Counted from the stretch's first letter, positions 47,231 through 56,176 are shown. The stretch: DNA of 64,000 nucleotides from Gp7-AA6 sp036395755 (GCA_036395755.1 DASWCZ010000023.1:1-64000), one strand, 5' to 3'. The notes: a model not told the origin generated them from the sequence alone. Numbers and translations are program-made.

Positions 47231-47247
47231 CGGGATCGAAAATCCCG
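47231..47247. promoter_or_regulatory. CGGGAT/ATCCCG hairpin before the FCD regulator
   Basis: CGGGAT-CGAAA-ATCCCG forms a perfect 6-base stem with a 5-base loop, about 60 bases before the regulator's GTG. Together with the hairpin at 47167 it gives the regulator a structured upstream leader. Confidence 0.4.
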
Positions 47248-47251
47248 GCTC

Positions 47252-47266
47252 AGCCTACCGAGGTAG
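47252..47266. promoter_or_regulatory. regulator-proximal AGCCTACCGA copy within CTACCGAGGTAG palindrome
   Basis: CTACC-GA-GGTAG is a perfect inverted repeat about 40 bases before the regulator start and overlaps the second copy of the direct repeat at 47092. It is a candidate autoregulatory operator. Confidence 0.4.
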
Positions 47267-47305
47267 AAGACCCGAGCCCGTAGACAGTAGGTAGAAAGAA
47301 GAGAC

Positions 47306-48145
47306 GTGAAACGCCGAACCAGAAGGCGCGTCCGAACCGCCGCCGGTCAGTCGGAGCTCGTGTGGGCGTCCGTCGACCAGGACCTCGAGTATCAGATCCT
47401 GGAGAACCTCGAAGCCGCGACCGAGAGCGTCGGCTCCGGCAACCTCCAGTTGATTCTCCGGGAGCGGGACATCTCGGTCTCCCCGGCGACCGTCGGAAGG
47501 ATCCTCCGTTTGTTGGACCACGAGCGGCTGACCGTGAAGGTCAGCAATCGGGGACGGGTTCTGACTCCGACCGGCCGTCAGTACTTGGACGAGCTGCGCC
47601 GCCGCGAGACCCGCAAGCGGCGAGCGAGCGCCTTTCTTCGCGAGGTCGAGCCGGCGAAGCGCGACGAGTTTCGAAGCGTGCTCGACGCGCTGCGGATCAT
47701 CGAGTCGCAGATGACCGCTCTGACGGCGGAGCGCGCGACGGCGGCCGAGATCCAGGCGATGCGGGACGCGCTCGAGCGGCAGCGCGGCAGCCTCGAGGCG
47801 CCGGGGCAGGGAGCGTCGCAGGGTGCCGACTTCCATCAGCTCGTGCTCGAGTCCTGCAGGAACCGTTTCCTGCTCGCCGCCGCAAACGTGCTCTGGAGCT
47901 CGAACGAGCAGCTCCGGGAGCTCTGGTATCAGGCGAACGACCTGACCGGGGTGTCCTCGTACGCGGAACACGTCCGGATTCTGAGAGCCATCGAGGCGCG
48001 ACAGCCTGGACGCGCCCAGCAGGCGATGGACGCCCACTTCCTCGTCTTCATCGACGCTCTGACTGCGCATTTGAGCTCGCCGGCTCTGCTCACCGCAGCC
48101 GACGGCCCGGCCCCCGACCACCTCTTGCAGTCGTCTCCAGGGTAA
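47306..48145 (+). CDS. winged-helix transcriptional regulator with FCD ligand-binding domain (GntR/FadR-like)
   Basis: A 279-residue regulator from a GTG start. The N-terminal helix-turn-helix runs over about residues 25-90 (LEYQILENLEAA, then SVSPATVGRILRLLDHERLTVKVSNRGRVLTPTGRQYLDEL). The C-terminal helical domain has FCD features: FHQLVLESCRNRFL, EHVRILRAIEARQPGRAQQAMDAHF. FCD domains bind small carboxylates, often through metal-coordinating His/Asp. It diverges from the TonB receptor gene across 282 bases rich in palindromes, so it is the best candidate to control the peptidase/BNR cluster. Confidence 0.8.
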   Translation: MKRRTRRRVRTAAGQSELVWASVDQDLEYQILENLEAATESVGSGNLQLILRERDISVSPATVGRILRLLDHERLTVKVSNRGRVLTPTGRQYLDELRRRETRKRRASAFLREVEPAKRDEFRSVLDALRIIESQMTALTAERATAAEIQAMRDALERQRGSLEAPGQGASQGADFHQLVLESCRNRFLLAAANVLWSSNEQLRELWYQANDLTGVSSYAEHVRILRAIEARQPGRAQQAMDAHFLVFIDALTAHLSSPALLTAADGPAPDHLLQSSPG

Positions 48146-48198
48146 CCGAGCCCCCGATTCCGGCGGGGCGGAGAGCATAGAATCGCCGGGCTAATCCC

Positions 48199-50793
48199 AT
48201 GGCCCTCGCGGCGGGCTCGAAGCTCGGCGTCTATTCGGTTCTCGACCCTCTCGGGTCGGGCGGCATGGGCGAGGTCTACCGCGCGCTCGACACCCGTCTG
48301 GGACGCGAGGTTGCAATCAAGGGCCTGCCCGAAGAGTTCTCGCGGGACCCGGCGCGCCTTTCGCGATTCGAGCGCGAAGCCCGAATGCTCGCCGCCCTGA
48401 ATCATCCGTCGGTCGCGGCGATCTACGGCTTAGAGGAGGTCGACGGGACGAAGTTCATCGTGATGGAGCTCGTCCCGGGCGATACCCTCTCTGAAAAGCT
48501 CTCGGGAGGGGGACTGGCGCTCGACGAGTCTCTTCTGATCGCACGCCAGATCGCCGAGGCGCTTGAGGCGGCGCACGAGCGCGGCATCATCCATCGGGAT
48601 TTGAAGCCGGCGAACATCAAGGTGACTCCGGAAGGCCGGGTCAAGGTCCTCGACCTCGGTCTCGCGAAGGCGTTCGACGCGAAGGAGACCGGGCCCGACT
48701 CGGATGCTTCTCTCTCGCCGACTCTCGTCCTCGAAGGGACGCAGCCGGGCGTCATCCTCGGCACGGCGGAGTTCATGAGCCCGGAACAGGCTCGCGGCAA
48801 GCCCGTGGACAAGCGGACCGACATCTGGGCGTTCGGATGCATCGTCTACGAGATGCTGGCCGGCCGGCGCGCGTTCGCCGGAGAAACCGCCACCGACGTC
48901 CTCGCGGCGATCGTGACCTCCGAGCCGCGCTGGGACGTTCTCCCGCCGACGACGCCGCCGCGGATCCGGGACCTGCTCGGACGCTGCCTGCAGAAAGATC
49001 CCAACCGGAGGCTCCGCGACATCGGGGATGCCCGGATCCAGATCGACGAAGCGCTCGGCGAGATCGGCGCGCGCCGCGCACCGATTTCGGCCTCATTCGC
49101 TCCTACTGCGCGACGGAGAACCCCGGCGCTCGCGCTGGTTGTCGGAGCGCTGGTGATAGTCGGAGTCTGGCTCGCGCTGCGCGGGCGGCACGCTCCGCGC
49201 GTTCCAGCGCAGAAGTCCATGGCCATCCTTCCCTTTCAGGACTTCAGCGGGCAAGCCGACGGCCAGCTCCTGGGGGACGCGTTCGCCGAGACGATGAGCG
49301 CGCGGCTCGGGCGCGTGCCGGGACTAGAGGTCGTGACGCCCCGCGCGCTCGCCGGAGTTTCTCCGAGCGAGACCGATTTTCGGCGGGTTTCGCAAGAGAC
49401 CGGGGCGACCCTGGTCCTGCGCGGAGCCCTCCAGCGCGTTGCGGACCGATATCGAGTCACGTACTCGCTCGTTCGCGCCCCCGAAGGAGTCCAAGTCGCG
49501 GGAGACGCCTTCACAGGGTCGGCGTCCGAGATGTTCGCGATCCAGGATCGGATGGCGGACAGCGTCCTCGCGTTTCTTGACGTGAAAAAGCCGCAGGCCC
49601 CGCTCCGAACTCCCGGTCTCGAGGCGGGAGCTCAGGTCACGTACCTCAAGGCGATCGGCGCTCTCCAGCACTACGACGCCCCGGCTTCCGTGGATACCGC
49701 GATCCGTCTCTTGACGGAGCTGAACCGGCAGGAGCCCTACTCCGCCCTCGTGCTCGCGGCGCTCGGCCGCGCCTATCTTCACAAGTTCGAGCTGACGCAC
49801 GATGCAGCCTGGGCCGACAAAGCCATCGCGGCCTGTGAGCCCGCGCGAAAGCTCGACGATCGCGTCCCGGAGGTGCACACGACTCTGGGTCAGGTCCTGG
49901 CTCTGACGGGAAAACCCGCGGAGGCAGCAGCCGAGTTCGAGCAGGCGCTCGCCCAGCAGCCATCCTCCATCGATGCGCTCCTGGGTCTGGCGGCGGCCTA
50001 CCTCGCGGCGGGCCGGATCGACGATGCTCGGAATGTGTACCAGCGCGCGGCCGCGGAACAGCCGAATTACTGGGCGGTTTACAATCATTTCGGGTCCTTC
50101 TACTACCGCCTCGGCCGCTATCCCGAAGCGATCGCGATGTTCGAGCAGGCCGTTCGGCACCGGCCGGAGAGCTCTCGCGCCTACAACAACCTCGGCGCCG
50201 CATATTTCAAGTCCGACCGGTTCGCAGGCGCGCGGAAGGCATTCGAGCGCTCAATCCAGATCGAGCCAAACGCCGGCGCCTATTCCGGCCTCGGCAACGT
50301 CGAGTATTTTGTCGGTAACTACCGTTCCGCCGCCGCGGCCTTCGAGCAGGCTGCCAAGCTCGTCCCCGGCAATTACGTCAACTGGGCGAATCTCGCCGAC
50401 GCGTACCGATGGACGCCCGAGCTGAAGAGTCGTTCCGTCTCGACCTACGAGAGCGCGGCTCGCCTGGCGGAGTCGGAGCTGAAGTTGAACCCGAAGAGCG
50501 CGTACGTGCACGCGACTCTGGCCACCTGCTACGCGAAGACGGGCAAGGTGGCCGCGGCGCACGACCATCTCGATCGCGCGCTGGAGCTCGAACCGGCCAA
50601 TCCGGACCTCTTTCTCTACGCGGCCATCGTAGCAAACCTGGCCGGCCGCAGCGACGATGCGATCGGCTGGATTCGGAAGGCGGTCGCCGGAGGCGTCGGG
50701 GTGGCCGAGATCGAGCACGAGCCAGAGCTGAATAACTTGCGGGGACTCCCGACGTTTCGAGAAGCGATCTCCGCGGCGAAGAAAAAAAAGTAA
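48199..50793 (+). CDS. Ser/Thr protein kinase with TM helix, TolB-like domain and TPR repeats
   Basis: An 864-residue protein. The kinase domain (1-280) has GSGGMGEVY, Lys41 in VAIKGL, HRDLKPANIK, and DLG in place of DFG (VLDLGLAKAF), then GTAEFMSPEQA. After a transmembrane helix at roughly 310-330 (ALALVVGALVIVGVWLAL) comes a TolB-N/CsgG-like domain (MAILPFQDFSGQADGQLLGDAFAETMSARL, then GATLVLRGALQRVADRYRVTYSL) and about ten TPR units to the end. This is a typical acidobacterial architecture. No strong ribosome site is visible. Targets are unknown. Confidence 0.92.
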   Translation: MALAAGSKLGVYSVLDPLGSGGMGEVYRALDTRLGREVAIKGLPEEFSRDPARLSRFEREARMLAALNHPSVAAIYGLEEVDGTKFIVMELVPGDTLSEKLSGGGLALDESLLIARQIAEALEAAHERGIIHRDLKPANIKVTPEGRVKVLDLGLAKAFDAKETGPDSDASLSPTLVLEGTQPGVILGTAEFMSPEQARGKPVDKRTDIWAFGCIVYEMLAGRRAFAGETATDVLAAIVTSEPRWDVLPPTTPPRIRDLLGRCLQKDPNRRLRDIGDARIQIDEALGEIGARRAPISASFAPTARRRTPALALVVGALVIVGVWLALRGRHAPRVPAQKSMAILPFQDFSGQADGQLLGDAFAETMSARLGRVPGLEVVTPRALAGVSPSETDFRRVSQETGATLVLRGALQRVADRYRVTYSLVRAPEGVQVAGDAFTGSASEMFAIQDRMADSVLAFLDVKKPQAPLRTPGLEAGAQVTYLKAIGALQHYDAPASVDTAIRLLTELNRQEPYSALVLAALGRAYLHKFELTHDAAWADKAIAACEPARKLDDRVPEVHTTLGQVLALTGKPAEAAAEFEQALAQQPSSIDALLGLAAAYLAAGRIDDARNVYQRAAAEQPNYWAVYNHFGSFYYRLGRYPEAIAMFEQAVRHRPESSRAYNNLGAAYFKSDRFAGARKAFERSIQIEPNAGAYSGLGNVEYFVGNYRSAAAAFEQAAKLVPGNYVNWANLADAYRWTPELKSRSVSTYESAARLAESELKLNPKSAYVHATLATCYAKTGKVAAAHDHLDRALELEPANPDLFLYAAIVANLAGRSDDAIGWIRKAVAGGVGVAEIEHEPELNNLRGLPTFREAISAAKKKK

Positions 50794-50822
50794 GGCGACA
50801 CGGCTTTCGAAAGGAGGATGCC

Positions 50823-51140
50823 ATGCCCCAGAAGGTAGGGGACCTGTACTTGGTCGACATCACGCTCAGCAGCAGCGGCTCGATCGATCCGATCGCGGAC
50901 ATCACGGTGGACCGAGGGAAGGACATCGTCGTCTGGATTGGCCCCATGGACTCCGAGGTAGGCATCGATTTCCAGAAGAACCCGTTCGGAAAGCGTCTCG
51001 TCTGCGAGGGACGCGTCTGCGCGGCGCTGGTCCCGCCGCCTCACGGCCCGAAGGGCGAGCCACCATTCAAGTACACGGTGACCGTCGAACTGAATGGCAA
51101 GAAGGCGAAGCTCGATCCGAACGTGATCGTCGTGCCGTAA
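50823..51140 (+). CDS. small beta-rich protein of unknown function
   Basis: A 105-residue protein with no signal peptide. Alternating strands such as LYLVDITLSS, DIVVWIGP and FKYTVTVELNGKKAKLDPNVIVVP suggest an Ig-like or cupredoxin-like sandwich, but copper-ligand His/Met residues are not arranged for a blue-copper site. Two cysteines lie close together in LVCEGRVCAALV. The ATG has a strong AAAGGAGGA site and sits 30 bases after the kinase gene, so the two are probably cotranscribed. Confidence 0.7.
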   Translation: MPQKVGDLYLVDITLSSSGSIDPIADITVDRGKDIVVWIGPMDSEVGIDFQKNPFGKRLVCEGRVCAALVPPPHGPKGEPPFKYTVTVELNGKKAKLDPNVIVVP

Positions 51141-51386
51141 CGCTCGATGCCGTCGGCCGACGCCGCCGCGGAAAGGCCGGCGGCGCGGACGAGTTTCGGC
51201 TGAAAGACGAGTCTTCGATCTGCGTCTCGAGAAGACGTTCCGCAGGCTCCGCGTTCGCGCGGACCTCCTGAACGCAACCGGACGGAAGCAGGGAGCTCGC
51301 GCTTCCCCACTTCTCGGGGCTTTCGTGCCGTACTATTTTCCCGCCGCCGGATTCACCGCGCGGCTGGGAACGGATTGGAGCTTCCA

Positions 51387-51869
51387 ATGAAGCGAAAGAT
51401 TCGCCGGTCCTGGGAAATGTTTGCCCGTCAGGCGACTCAGTGGAGCGGCCGGCCTGCGGCGTTCGGAATCGCGGTCGCGATCGTGGTCATGTGGCTCGCG
51501 ACCGGTCCGATCTTCCACTTCTCCGACACATGGCAGCTCGTCATCAACACGGGAACGACCGTCGTCACCTTCCTCATGGTGTTCCTGATCCAGCACGCCC
51601 AGAACAAGGACACGCGCGCGATCGAGCTCAAGCTGAACGAGCTCGTGGCCGCGATGCCGGGCGCGTCGAACCGGATGATCGACGTCGAAGCGCTCTCCGA
51701 AGAGGATCTCGACATGCTGCATCGGTACTTTCGCAAGCTCGTGTCGCTGGCGAAGAAAGACGTTGAGCTCACGACGTCGCATTCGGTCGAGGAAGCGGCG
51801 ATGCGCCACGCACGGAAGAAGAAGGAGTTGGCGATTACGATCGGAAGCGTTCAACCCCCTTCGTCCTGA
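51387..51869 (+). CDS. low-affinity iron permease family protein
   Basis: A 160-residue membrane protein of the low-affinity iron permease family. Its core is FGIAVAIVVMWLATGPIFHFSDTWQLVINTGTTVVTFLMVFLIQHAQNKD with two transmembrane helices, followed by AIELKLNELVAA and a charged C-terminus. Despite the family name, the transport function is not established for bacterial members. I use the ATG, which has TGGAG upstream, rather than the in-frame TTG at 51375. The 246 bases before it hold nothing recognisable. Confidence 0.85.
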   Translation: MKRKIRRSWEMFARQATQWSGRPAAFGIAVAIVVMWLATGPIFHFSDTWQLVINTGTTVVTFLMVFLIQHAQNKDTRAIELKLNELVAAMPGASNRMIDVEALSEEDLDMLHRYFRKLVSLAKKDVELTTSHSVEEAAMRHARKKKELAITIGSVQPPSS

Positions 51870-51925
51870 GTTCGGCGCCTCACGGCCGCGATCTCCATTT
51901 CGAGCGGCCCGTGCCGCTCGTCGGG

Positions 51926-52942
51926 TCAGGCGGCCTTCTGGCGGAGCAGCTTCCGGAGCGCCTTCTCCGACGCGCGCAGCCGGCCGCGGCTCGTGACGAG
52001 CTGCTCGACCGTTTCGGAATGGCGCTCGATCGTTTTTCCCCGGTCGAAAGAGTCCAGCACCGAGGAATCGATATAGGCGGCGCGACAAACTGACGGCGTG
52101 TTGCCGAGGACCTCGGCGGTCTCGCGTACGGCCGCGACCACCTTTCGTTTCCGCACGCTCGAACTGTCAGAGGGATCGGATCCGGCCCGGGCGAGCATGT
52201 TCGCGCAGAGAAGAGTTCCCGCCCAGGTCCGGAAGTCCTTCGCGGTGAAACGCTCCCCCATCACTTCCTTGATGTACTGATTGATGTGACGGCGCTTGAC
52301 CTGCGCGATCCGGCCTTCGGCGTCGAAGTACTTGAAGACCTCTGATCCCGGCAGCTTCTTCAATTTCCGAATGATCGAAGCTACGGCCCGGTCGTGCGTC
52401 TCGGCGTGCTGGCGCTTGCCCGACTTTCCCGGAAAGTCGTACTCCACGAGATCGCCGCCCCTGACGGCTACGTGCCGGTTGCGCAGGGTCGCGATACCGT
52501 AGCTGCCGTTCTCCGAAGCGTAGACTTGGCTACCCGGCCGCAGGAAAGACATCGAGAGGATCCGCAGGATGCAGGCCAGGACCTTCTCCCGCGGAAGCCC
52601 TGGAAGCGCGAGGTCTCGCTTTACGGCCGCGCGCATTTTCGGAAGAGCATCGAGAAAATGAAGGAGCCGGCGGAACTTTTCCTGCTCACGCCGCCGCACG
52701 TGCGCGTCGCTGTAGCGGTATTGCCACCGGCCCGCCGCGTCCCGGCCGACTGCCTGGAGCGCCGAGCCCGCGGAAGCGGCGACCGCCGCGTCTTTCCACG
52801 CGGGGGGCAGAACGAGCGAGCGAATCCGCCTCAGGTCGTCGGCGCCCGGCGGCCGGCCGTCTGCGGTGACATACCGGAAGCCTTTCCGCGGCGACCCGAG
52901 CCGCCGGATCCCGTTCTTCTGCAGTTTCTCGATTCGCGTCAT
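51926..52942 (-). CDS. DNA topoisomerase IB (poxvirus type)
   Basis: A 338-residue enzyme that relaxes supercoils through a 3'-phosphotyrosyl link. The N-terminus has GIRRLGSPRKGFRYVTADGRP, then LPPAWKDAAV and WQYRYSDAHVRRREQEKF. The catalytic C-terminal half includes KDFRTWAGTLLCANML and the nucleophile Tyr290 in PSVCRAAYIDSSVLDSF. I take the start at MTRIEKLQK (GGGGGAT site); extra upstream residues in the open frame look non-coding. Bacterial TopIB genes are sporadic and often sit in stress clusters, as here. Confidence 0.93.
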   Translation of the reverse strand: MTRIEKLQKNGIRRLGSPRKGFRYVTADGRPPGADDLRRIRSLVLPPAWKDAAVAASAGSALQAVGRDAAGRWQYRYSDAHVRRREQEKFRRLLHFLDALPKMRAAVKRDLALPGLPREKVLACILRILSMSFLRPGSQVYASENGSYGIATLRNRHVAVRGGDLVEYDFPGKSGKRQHAETHDRAVASIIRKLKKLPGSEVFKYFDAEGRIAQVKRRHINQYIKEVMGERFTAKDFRTWAGTLLCANMLARAGSDPSDSSSVRKRKVVAAVRETAEVLGNTPSVCRAAYIDSSVLDSFDRGKTIERHSETVEQLVTSRGRLRASEKALRKLLRQKAA

Positions 52943-53245
52943 CGATCCCCCAGGCGTCGGAGGCAAATCAAGAAGAGTGCCAGAGCGTCCGCGCGAGCCG
53001 GCCGCCGGGGCCACAAAAACTTCGACGCGCCGGCGCTCGCGCACCGGCTCGATCTCCTTCCTTCGCCCGAAGTTGTTGAGCCCGCTTCTTTGGATTCCGT
53101 GCCAGGACGCGATCCGATCCTGGCTCGATTTTTCCACGCGACGCCCCGTGGCTCATCTTTTGCTGCTCCCCGACTGTGCCCTCACCCAGAACCTTTCATC
53201 CGAGTCAGGGCGGTTTTCGAGAGACAACGAAAGGAGGAGATTCCG

Positions 53246-53593
53246 TTGCCTCAAGGTAAAGGAGAAGGAAGAGGGTTCGCCGGAATGGACGAAGAGAGAA
53301 GGAGACAAGTGGCGCGAATGGGCGGCCGCGCCGCGCATCAGAAAGGGACTGCGCACGAGTTCTCTCCGGAAGAGGCCCGGGAGGCGGGAAGGAAAGGTGG
53401 TCGGGCGGTCAGCCAGAATCGCGAGCACATGTCCGCGATCGGGCGGGAGGGCGGGGAGTCCCGCGCGGCCAACCACACGAGACGCGTCTCTCCCCACGAG
53501 CGCGCGGAGCAGGAGCCGTCCCGCAGCGGTGAGACGGTGCGTCTCGGAAGGACTCCGCGTGACGAAGAGTCCGAAGAGAGCGAGCGGAGCTAG
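53246..53593 (+). CDS. KGG-repeat stress protein
   Basis: A 115-residue hydrophilic protein. From a TTG start with an ideal AAAGGAGG site it reads MPQGKGEGRGFAGMDEERRR, then KGG-type repeats: ARMGGRAAHQKGTAHEF, EEAREAGRKGGRAVSQNREHM and AIGREGGESRAAN. Such proteins (GsiB/con-10-like) accumulate in dehydration and general stress. The charged tail rich in Glu and Ser is not part of the repeat. It is followed within 16 bases by a metallothionein-like gene. Confidence 0.88.
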   Translation: MPQGKGEGRGFAGMDEERRRQVARMGGRAAHQKGTAHEFSPEEAREAGRKGGRAVSQNREHMSAIGREGGESRAANHTRRVSPHERAEQEPSRSGETVRLGRTPRDEESEESERS

Positions 53594-53608
53594 AACGAGG
53601 AACGACCC

Positions 53609-53773
53609 GTGTCGCAAAGTGAGCTGAACTGCGATCATCCGGGCTGCCGTTGCGAAGAGGCTCCCGTCGAGCGCGGCAACAAGAGGTTCTGCAGCGAACG
53701 GTGCGCGGAGATGGAAATGTCGGGGACGCCCGATCCTCTCTGCCAGTGCGGACATCCCGACTGCGCCGCATAG
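53609..53773 (+). CDS. metallothionein-like Cys-rich peptide 1
   Basis: A 54-residue peptide from a GTG start (GAGGAA site). Its cysteines lie in CDHPGCRC, FCSERCAEM and CQCGHPDCAA, the order of small bacterial metallothioneins that chelate Zn, Cd or Cu. It is paralogous to the peptide at 59067 (CQHRGCPC, FCSEKCAEM, CACGHSSCAA). It lies directly after the KGG gene. Confidence 0.82.
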   Translation: MSQSELNCDHPGCRCEEAPVERGNKRFCSERCAEMEMSGTPDPLCQCGHPDCAA

Positions 53774-53782
53774 AACCTCGGG

Positions 53783-54085
53783 ACGGCTCGAGCGCTTCGA
53801 CCGGCTGGCGAAACTGCCGTTCCTCGTCTTCCTCGACCCGCCGTCTCTCGATGAACGAGTCGTGAACCGGTACGCGCTCTTCTCTTGCTCTCCGGAGCCG
53901 GCTCGAACCTGGACGACCGGATCGAGGTCCGGCCCGGGCTGGCGCGCCGGATCGTCCTGACCGCGTTGTTCAAGTGGAGATCCGGGACAAGCTCGATCAG
54001 GCGAACGTCACCGGCCACGTGCTCTTCCCCGGATTCGATGGCGTCTCGCCGGCTGGAACCGGTACTCCACCCCAGAAGCGGAAAT
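53783..54085 (+). pseudogene. degraded FRG-domain gene (C-terminal part)
   Basis: Frame fragments spell FDRLAKLPFLVFLDPPSLDE followed by RVVNRYALFSC, then RPGLARRIVLTALFKW, then EIRDKLDQANVTGHVLFPGF and SRRLEPVLHPRSG. Together these match the C-terminal half of FRG-domain proteins (typical text DPPSLDxRIVNQ and EIRDKLDQANVTxRVLFPG). TTCAAGTGGAGATCC lacks one G compared with the needed TTCAAGTGGGAGATCC, and another shift follows, so it is broken. The 5' half is missing. It fills the gap between the metallothionein and ku. Confidence 0.75.
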
Positions 54086-54179
54086 CGCTCGCCGAAACGG
54101 GATCTGTGTCCAGCGTCACCTGCCTGCTTTCCCGACCGCTGGCAAGTCCGTTGCTTTAACCCTATTCTGGAGGCGCAAG

Positions 54180-55001
54180 ATGCGCGCGATCTGGACCGGC
54201 CACATCACCTTCGGACTGATCTCGATCCCGGTCGGAGTCTACTCGGCGATCGAGGCTTCGGAACGCGTCTCGTTTCGACTCCTGCACCGCAAAGACATGG
54301 CACCGATCCAGTACAAGAAGTTTTGCAGCCTGGAGGACGTCGAGGTTCCCAACGACGAGATCGTGAAAGGGTACGAGGTCTCGAAGAAGAAGTTTGCGGT
54401 CGTCGAAAAAGAGGAGCTCGACGAGGTCCAGGAGGAAGTCGGCGAAGGCGACCGGACGATCGACGTCGTCCAGTTCGTCGAGTTCTCCTCGCTGAATCCG
54501 CTCTCGTTCGAGAAGCCGTACTACCTCGCGCCCCAGAAAGGCGGAGAAAAAGCGTACGCGGTCCTGCGCGACGCGTTGACCGACGCGAACCGCGTCGGGA
54601 TCACTCGCTTCTACCTCCGCACGAAGCCCCTCCTCGCTGCGCTCCTTCCCGGGAAGAAAGCACTCGCGCTCGAAGTCCTGCGTTCCTTCGAAGAGCTGCG
54701 CGATCCGGGCGAGCTCCCGATTCCCTCCTCCGAGAAGAAGTCGGCGGAAGTCAAGATGGCCCGGCTCCTGATCGACCAGCTGTCCACCGAGGAGTGGGAT
54801 CCGGCGCAACATCCCAACGAGTACCGCCGCGCGCTCGAAAAGCTCCTTTCCTCGAAGCGCACGTTCGCCCTGAAGGAGGGAAAGGGAAAGGCAGCGGAGA
54901 ACGTCGTCGACCTGATGGAGGCGCTGCGCAAGAGCGTCGGTCAGGCGGGCGGCGGCCGGGCTCGGCCCAAGAAGGCAGCCTCGCGGCGCGGAGCCGCCTA
55001 G
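54180..55001 (+). CDS. ku: Ku DNA end-binding protein
   Basis: Binds broken DNA ends for non-homologous end joining. The 273 residues begin MRAIWTGHITFGLISIPVGVYSA, with FRLLHRKDMAPIQYKKFC and the central DVVQFVEFSSLNPLSFEKPYYLAP and RFYLRTKPLLAALLPG, then a Lys-rich C-terminus (RARPKKAASRRGAA) as in many bacterial Ku proteins. It is complete. No ligD lies in the window. Confidence 0.96.
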   Translation: MRAIWTGHITFGLISIPVGVYSAIEASERVSFRLLHRKDMAPIQYKKFCSLEDVEVPNDEIVKGYEVSKKKFAVVEKEELDEVQEEVGEGDRTIDVVQFVEFSSLNPLSFEKPYYLAPQKGGEKAYAVLRDALTDANRVGITRFYLRTKPLLAALLPGKKALALEVLRSFEELRDPGELPIPSSEKKSAEVKMARLLIDQLSTEEWDPAQHPNEYRRALEKLLSSKRTFALKEGKGKAAENVVDLMEALRKSVGQAGGGRARPKKAASRRGAA

Positions 55002-55024
55002 GAAAGATCCAGGAAAAAGAAGCA

Positions 55025-55237
55025 ATGCGGCGAGACGTATTCGTCACGGGCGGCGTCGTCCTCGGAACGCTCTTTGCGCTCGCAATCGGCGCAGGCTGGA
55101 AGAAACGGAGTGCCCCCGTCGCGCCCCTTACGACGAAAGCGATCTGCGCCGGCAAGGTTCGGACGTCCGCGCGGGCCCGGGTCGAACGGCCCACCGACGA
55201 CCTGCTCGATCGCTATCGGCGTGCGGCGGCGATCTAG
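55025..55237 (+). CDS. small membrane protein of unknown function
   Basis: A 70-residue protein with one N-terminal transmembrane or signal helix (VFVTGGVVLGTLFALAIGAGW) and a basic, hydrophilic remainder ending LLDRYRRAAAI. It starts 24 bases after ku, with a weak AGGA site. A single cysteine lies in AICAGKV. No family is recognised, so coding status is moderately sure. Confidence 0.5.
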   Translation: MRRDVFVTGGVVLGTLFALAIGAGWKKRSAPVAPLTTKAICAGKVRTSARARVERPTDDLLDRYRRAAAI

Positions 55238-55240
55238 CAG

Positions 55241-56176
55241 ATGGCGCGCCGTCGCCGAGCGCCGGTCCGTCGTCACCTGCAGCGGGCGGTCATTCGCGCG
55301 CTGCGCCGCAGCTTCCCACGCTTGGGACGTCTCTCGCCGTTCTTCTCCTCGCTTTTGGCGGAGCTCCTTTTCCGAACGCCGCCCCGATCTCCTCGGCTGA
55401 GGCGCGAGGAGCGCGCGCTCTTTTCGGGCAGATACTCGAAGACTCCGTTTCGGTCCGGGTCGCTTCCCACGTGGACCTGGGGAAAGGGCCCGGCCGTCCT
55501 TCTGGTACACGGCTGGGGCGGCCACGCCGGCCGGCTGACGCCGTTCGTTGGACCCCTGACGGACGCCGGCTTTTCGGTCGTGGCGTTCGACGCGCCGGGC
55601 CACGGTTCCGCGGCGGGGCGGCGGTCTTCGCTGCCGGAAATGGTGGAAGCGATCCGGGCGGTCGCCGCGACGGCCGGACCGTTTCACGCGGTCGTGGGGC
55701 ACTCCCTGGGAGCCACCGCATGCGCGCTCGCCATCAAGTCGGGCCTGCCGGTGTCGTGCGTCGTCCTGCTCGCCCCTGCCGCCGATCTGGAAAAGTACTC
55801 CGGGCGCTTCGCGCGGATCCTCCACATCCCCGCCCCCGTGCGCGACTCGATGAAAAAGCGGCTCGAGCGGCGCTACAACATCACCTGGACCGATTTGCGC
55901 ATTTCCGGGCGCCTCCTGGCCGGCGGAGTCTCTCTTCTCGTCTTCCACGATCGCGGCGACGTCCGGGTGCCGCTCCGCGACGGGCTCGAGGTCGTCGCGA
56001 GCTGGCCGAAAGCGGAGCTCGTGCGAACCCGCGGCCTCGGTCATCACCGGATCCTCCGGGATCCGAAGGTCATCGCGCGCGCCGTCGCCTTTCTCGGCGG
56101 CAGTACCGCCGTGCGCCCGGCATCGCCGTCCGTCCGGCGCCGCCCCGTTCGCCTGCGTCCGGTGATCGTTTCCTGA
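55241..56176 (+). CDS. alpha/beta hydrolase
   Basis: A 311-residue hydrolase. After a basic N-terminus it has VLLVHGWGGH (oxyanion region), FDAPGHG, the nucleophile Ser in VVGHSLGA, an acid in FHDRGDVRVPL and the His in GLGHHRIL, so the triad is complete. There is no clear signal peptide and the substrate is unknown. It starts 4 bases after the small membrane protein, so they are probably cotranscribed. Confidence 0.85.
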   Translation: MARRRRAPVRRHLQRAVIRALRRSFPRLGRLSPFFSSLLAELLFRTPPRSPRLRREERALFSGRYSKTPFRSGSLPTWTWGKGPAVLLVHGWGGHAGRLTPFVGPLTDAGFSVVAFDAPGHGSAAGRRSSLPEMVEAIRAVAATAGPFHAVVGHSLGATACALAIKSGLPVSCVVLLAPAADLEKYSGRFARILHIPAPVRDSMKKRLERRYNITWTDLRISGRLLAGGVSLLVFHDRGDVRVPLRDGLEVVASWPKAELVRTRGLGHHRILRDPKVIARAVAFLGGSTAVRPASPSVRRRPVRLRPVIVS

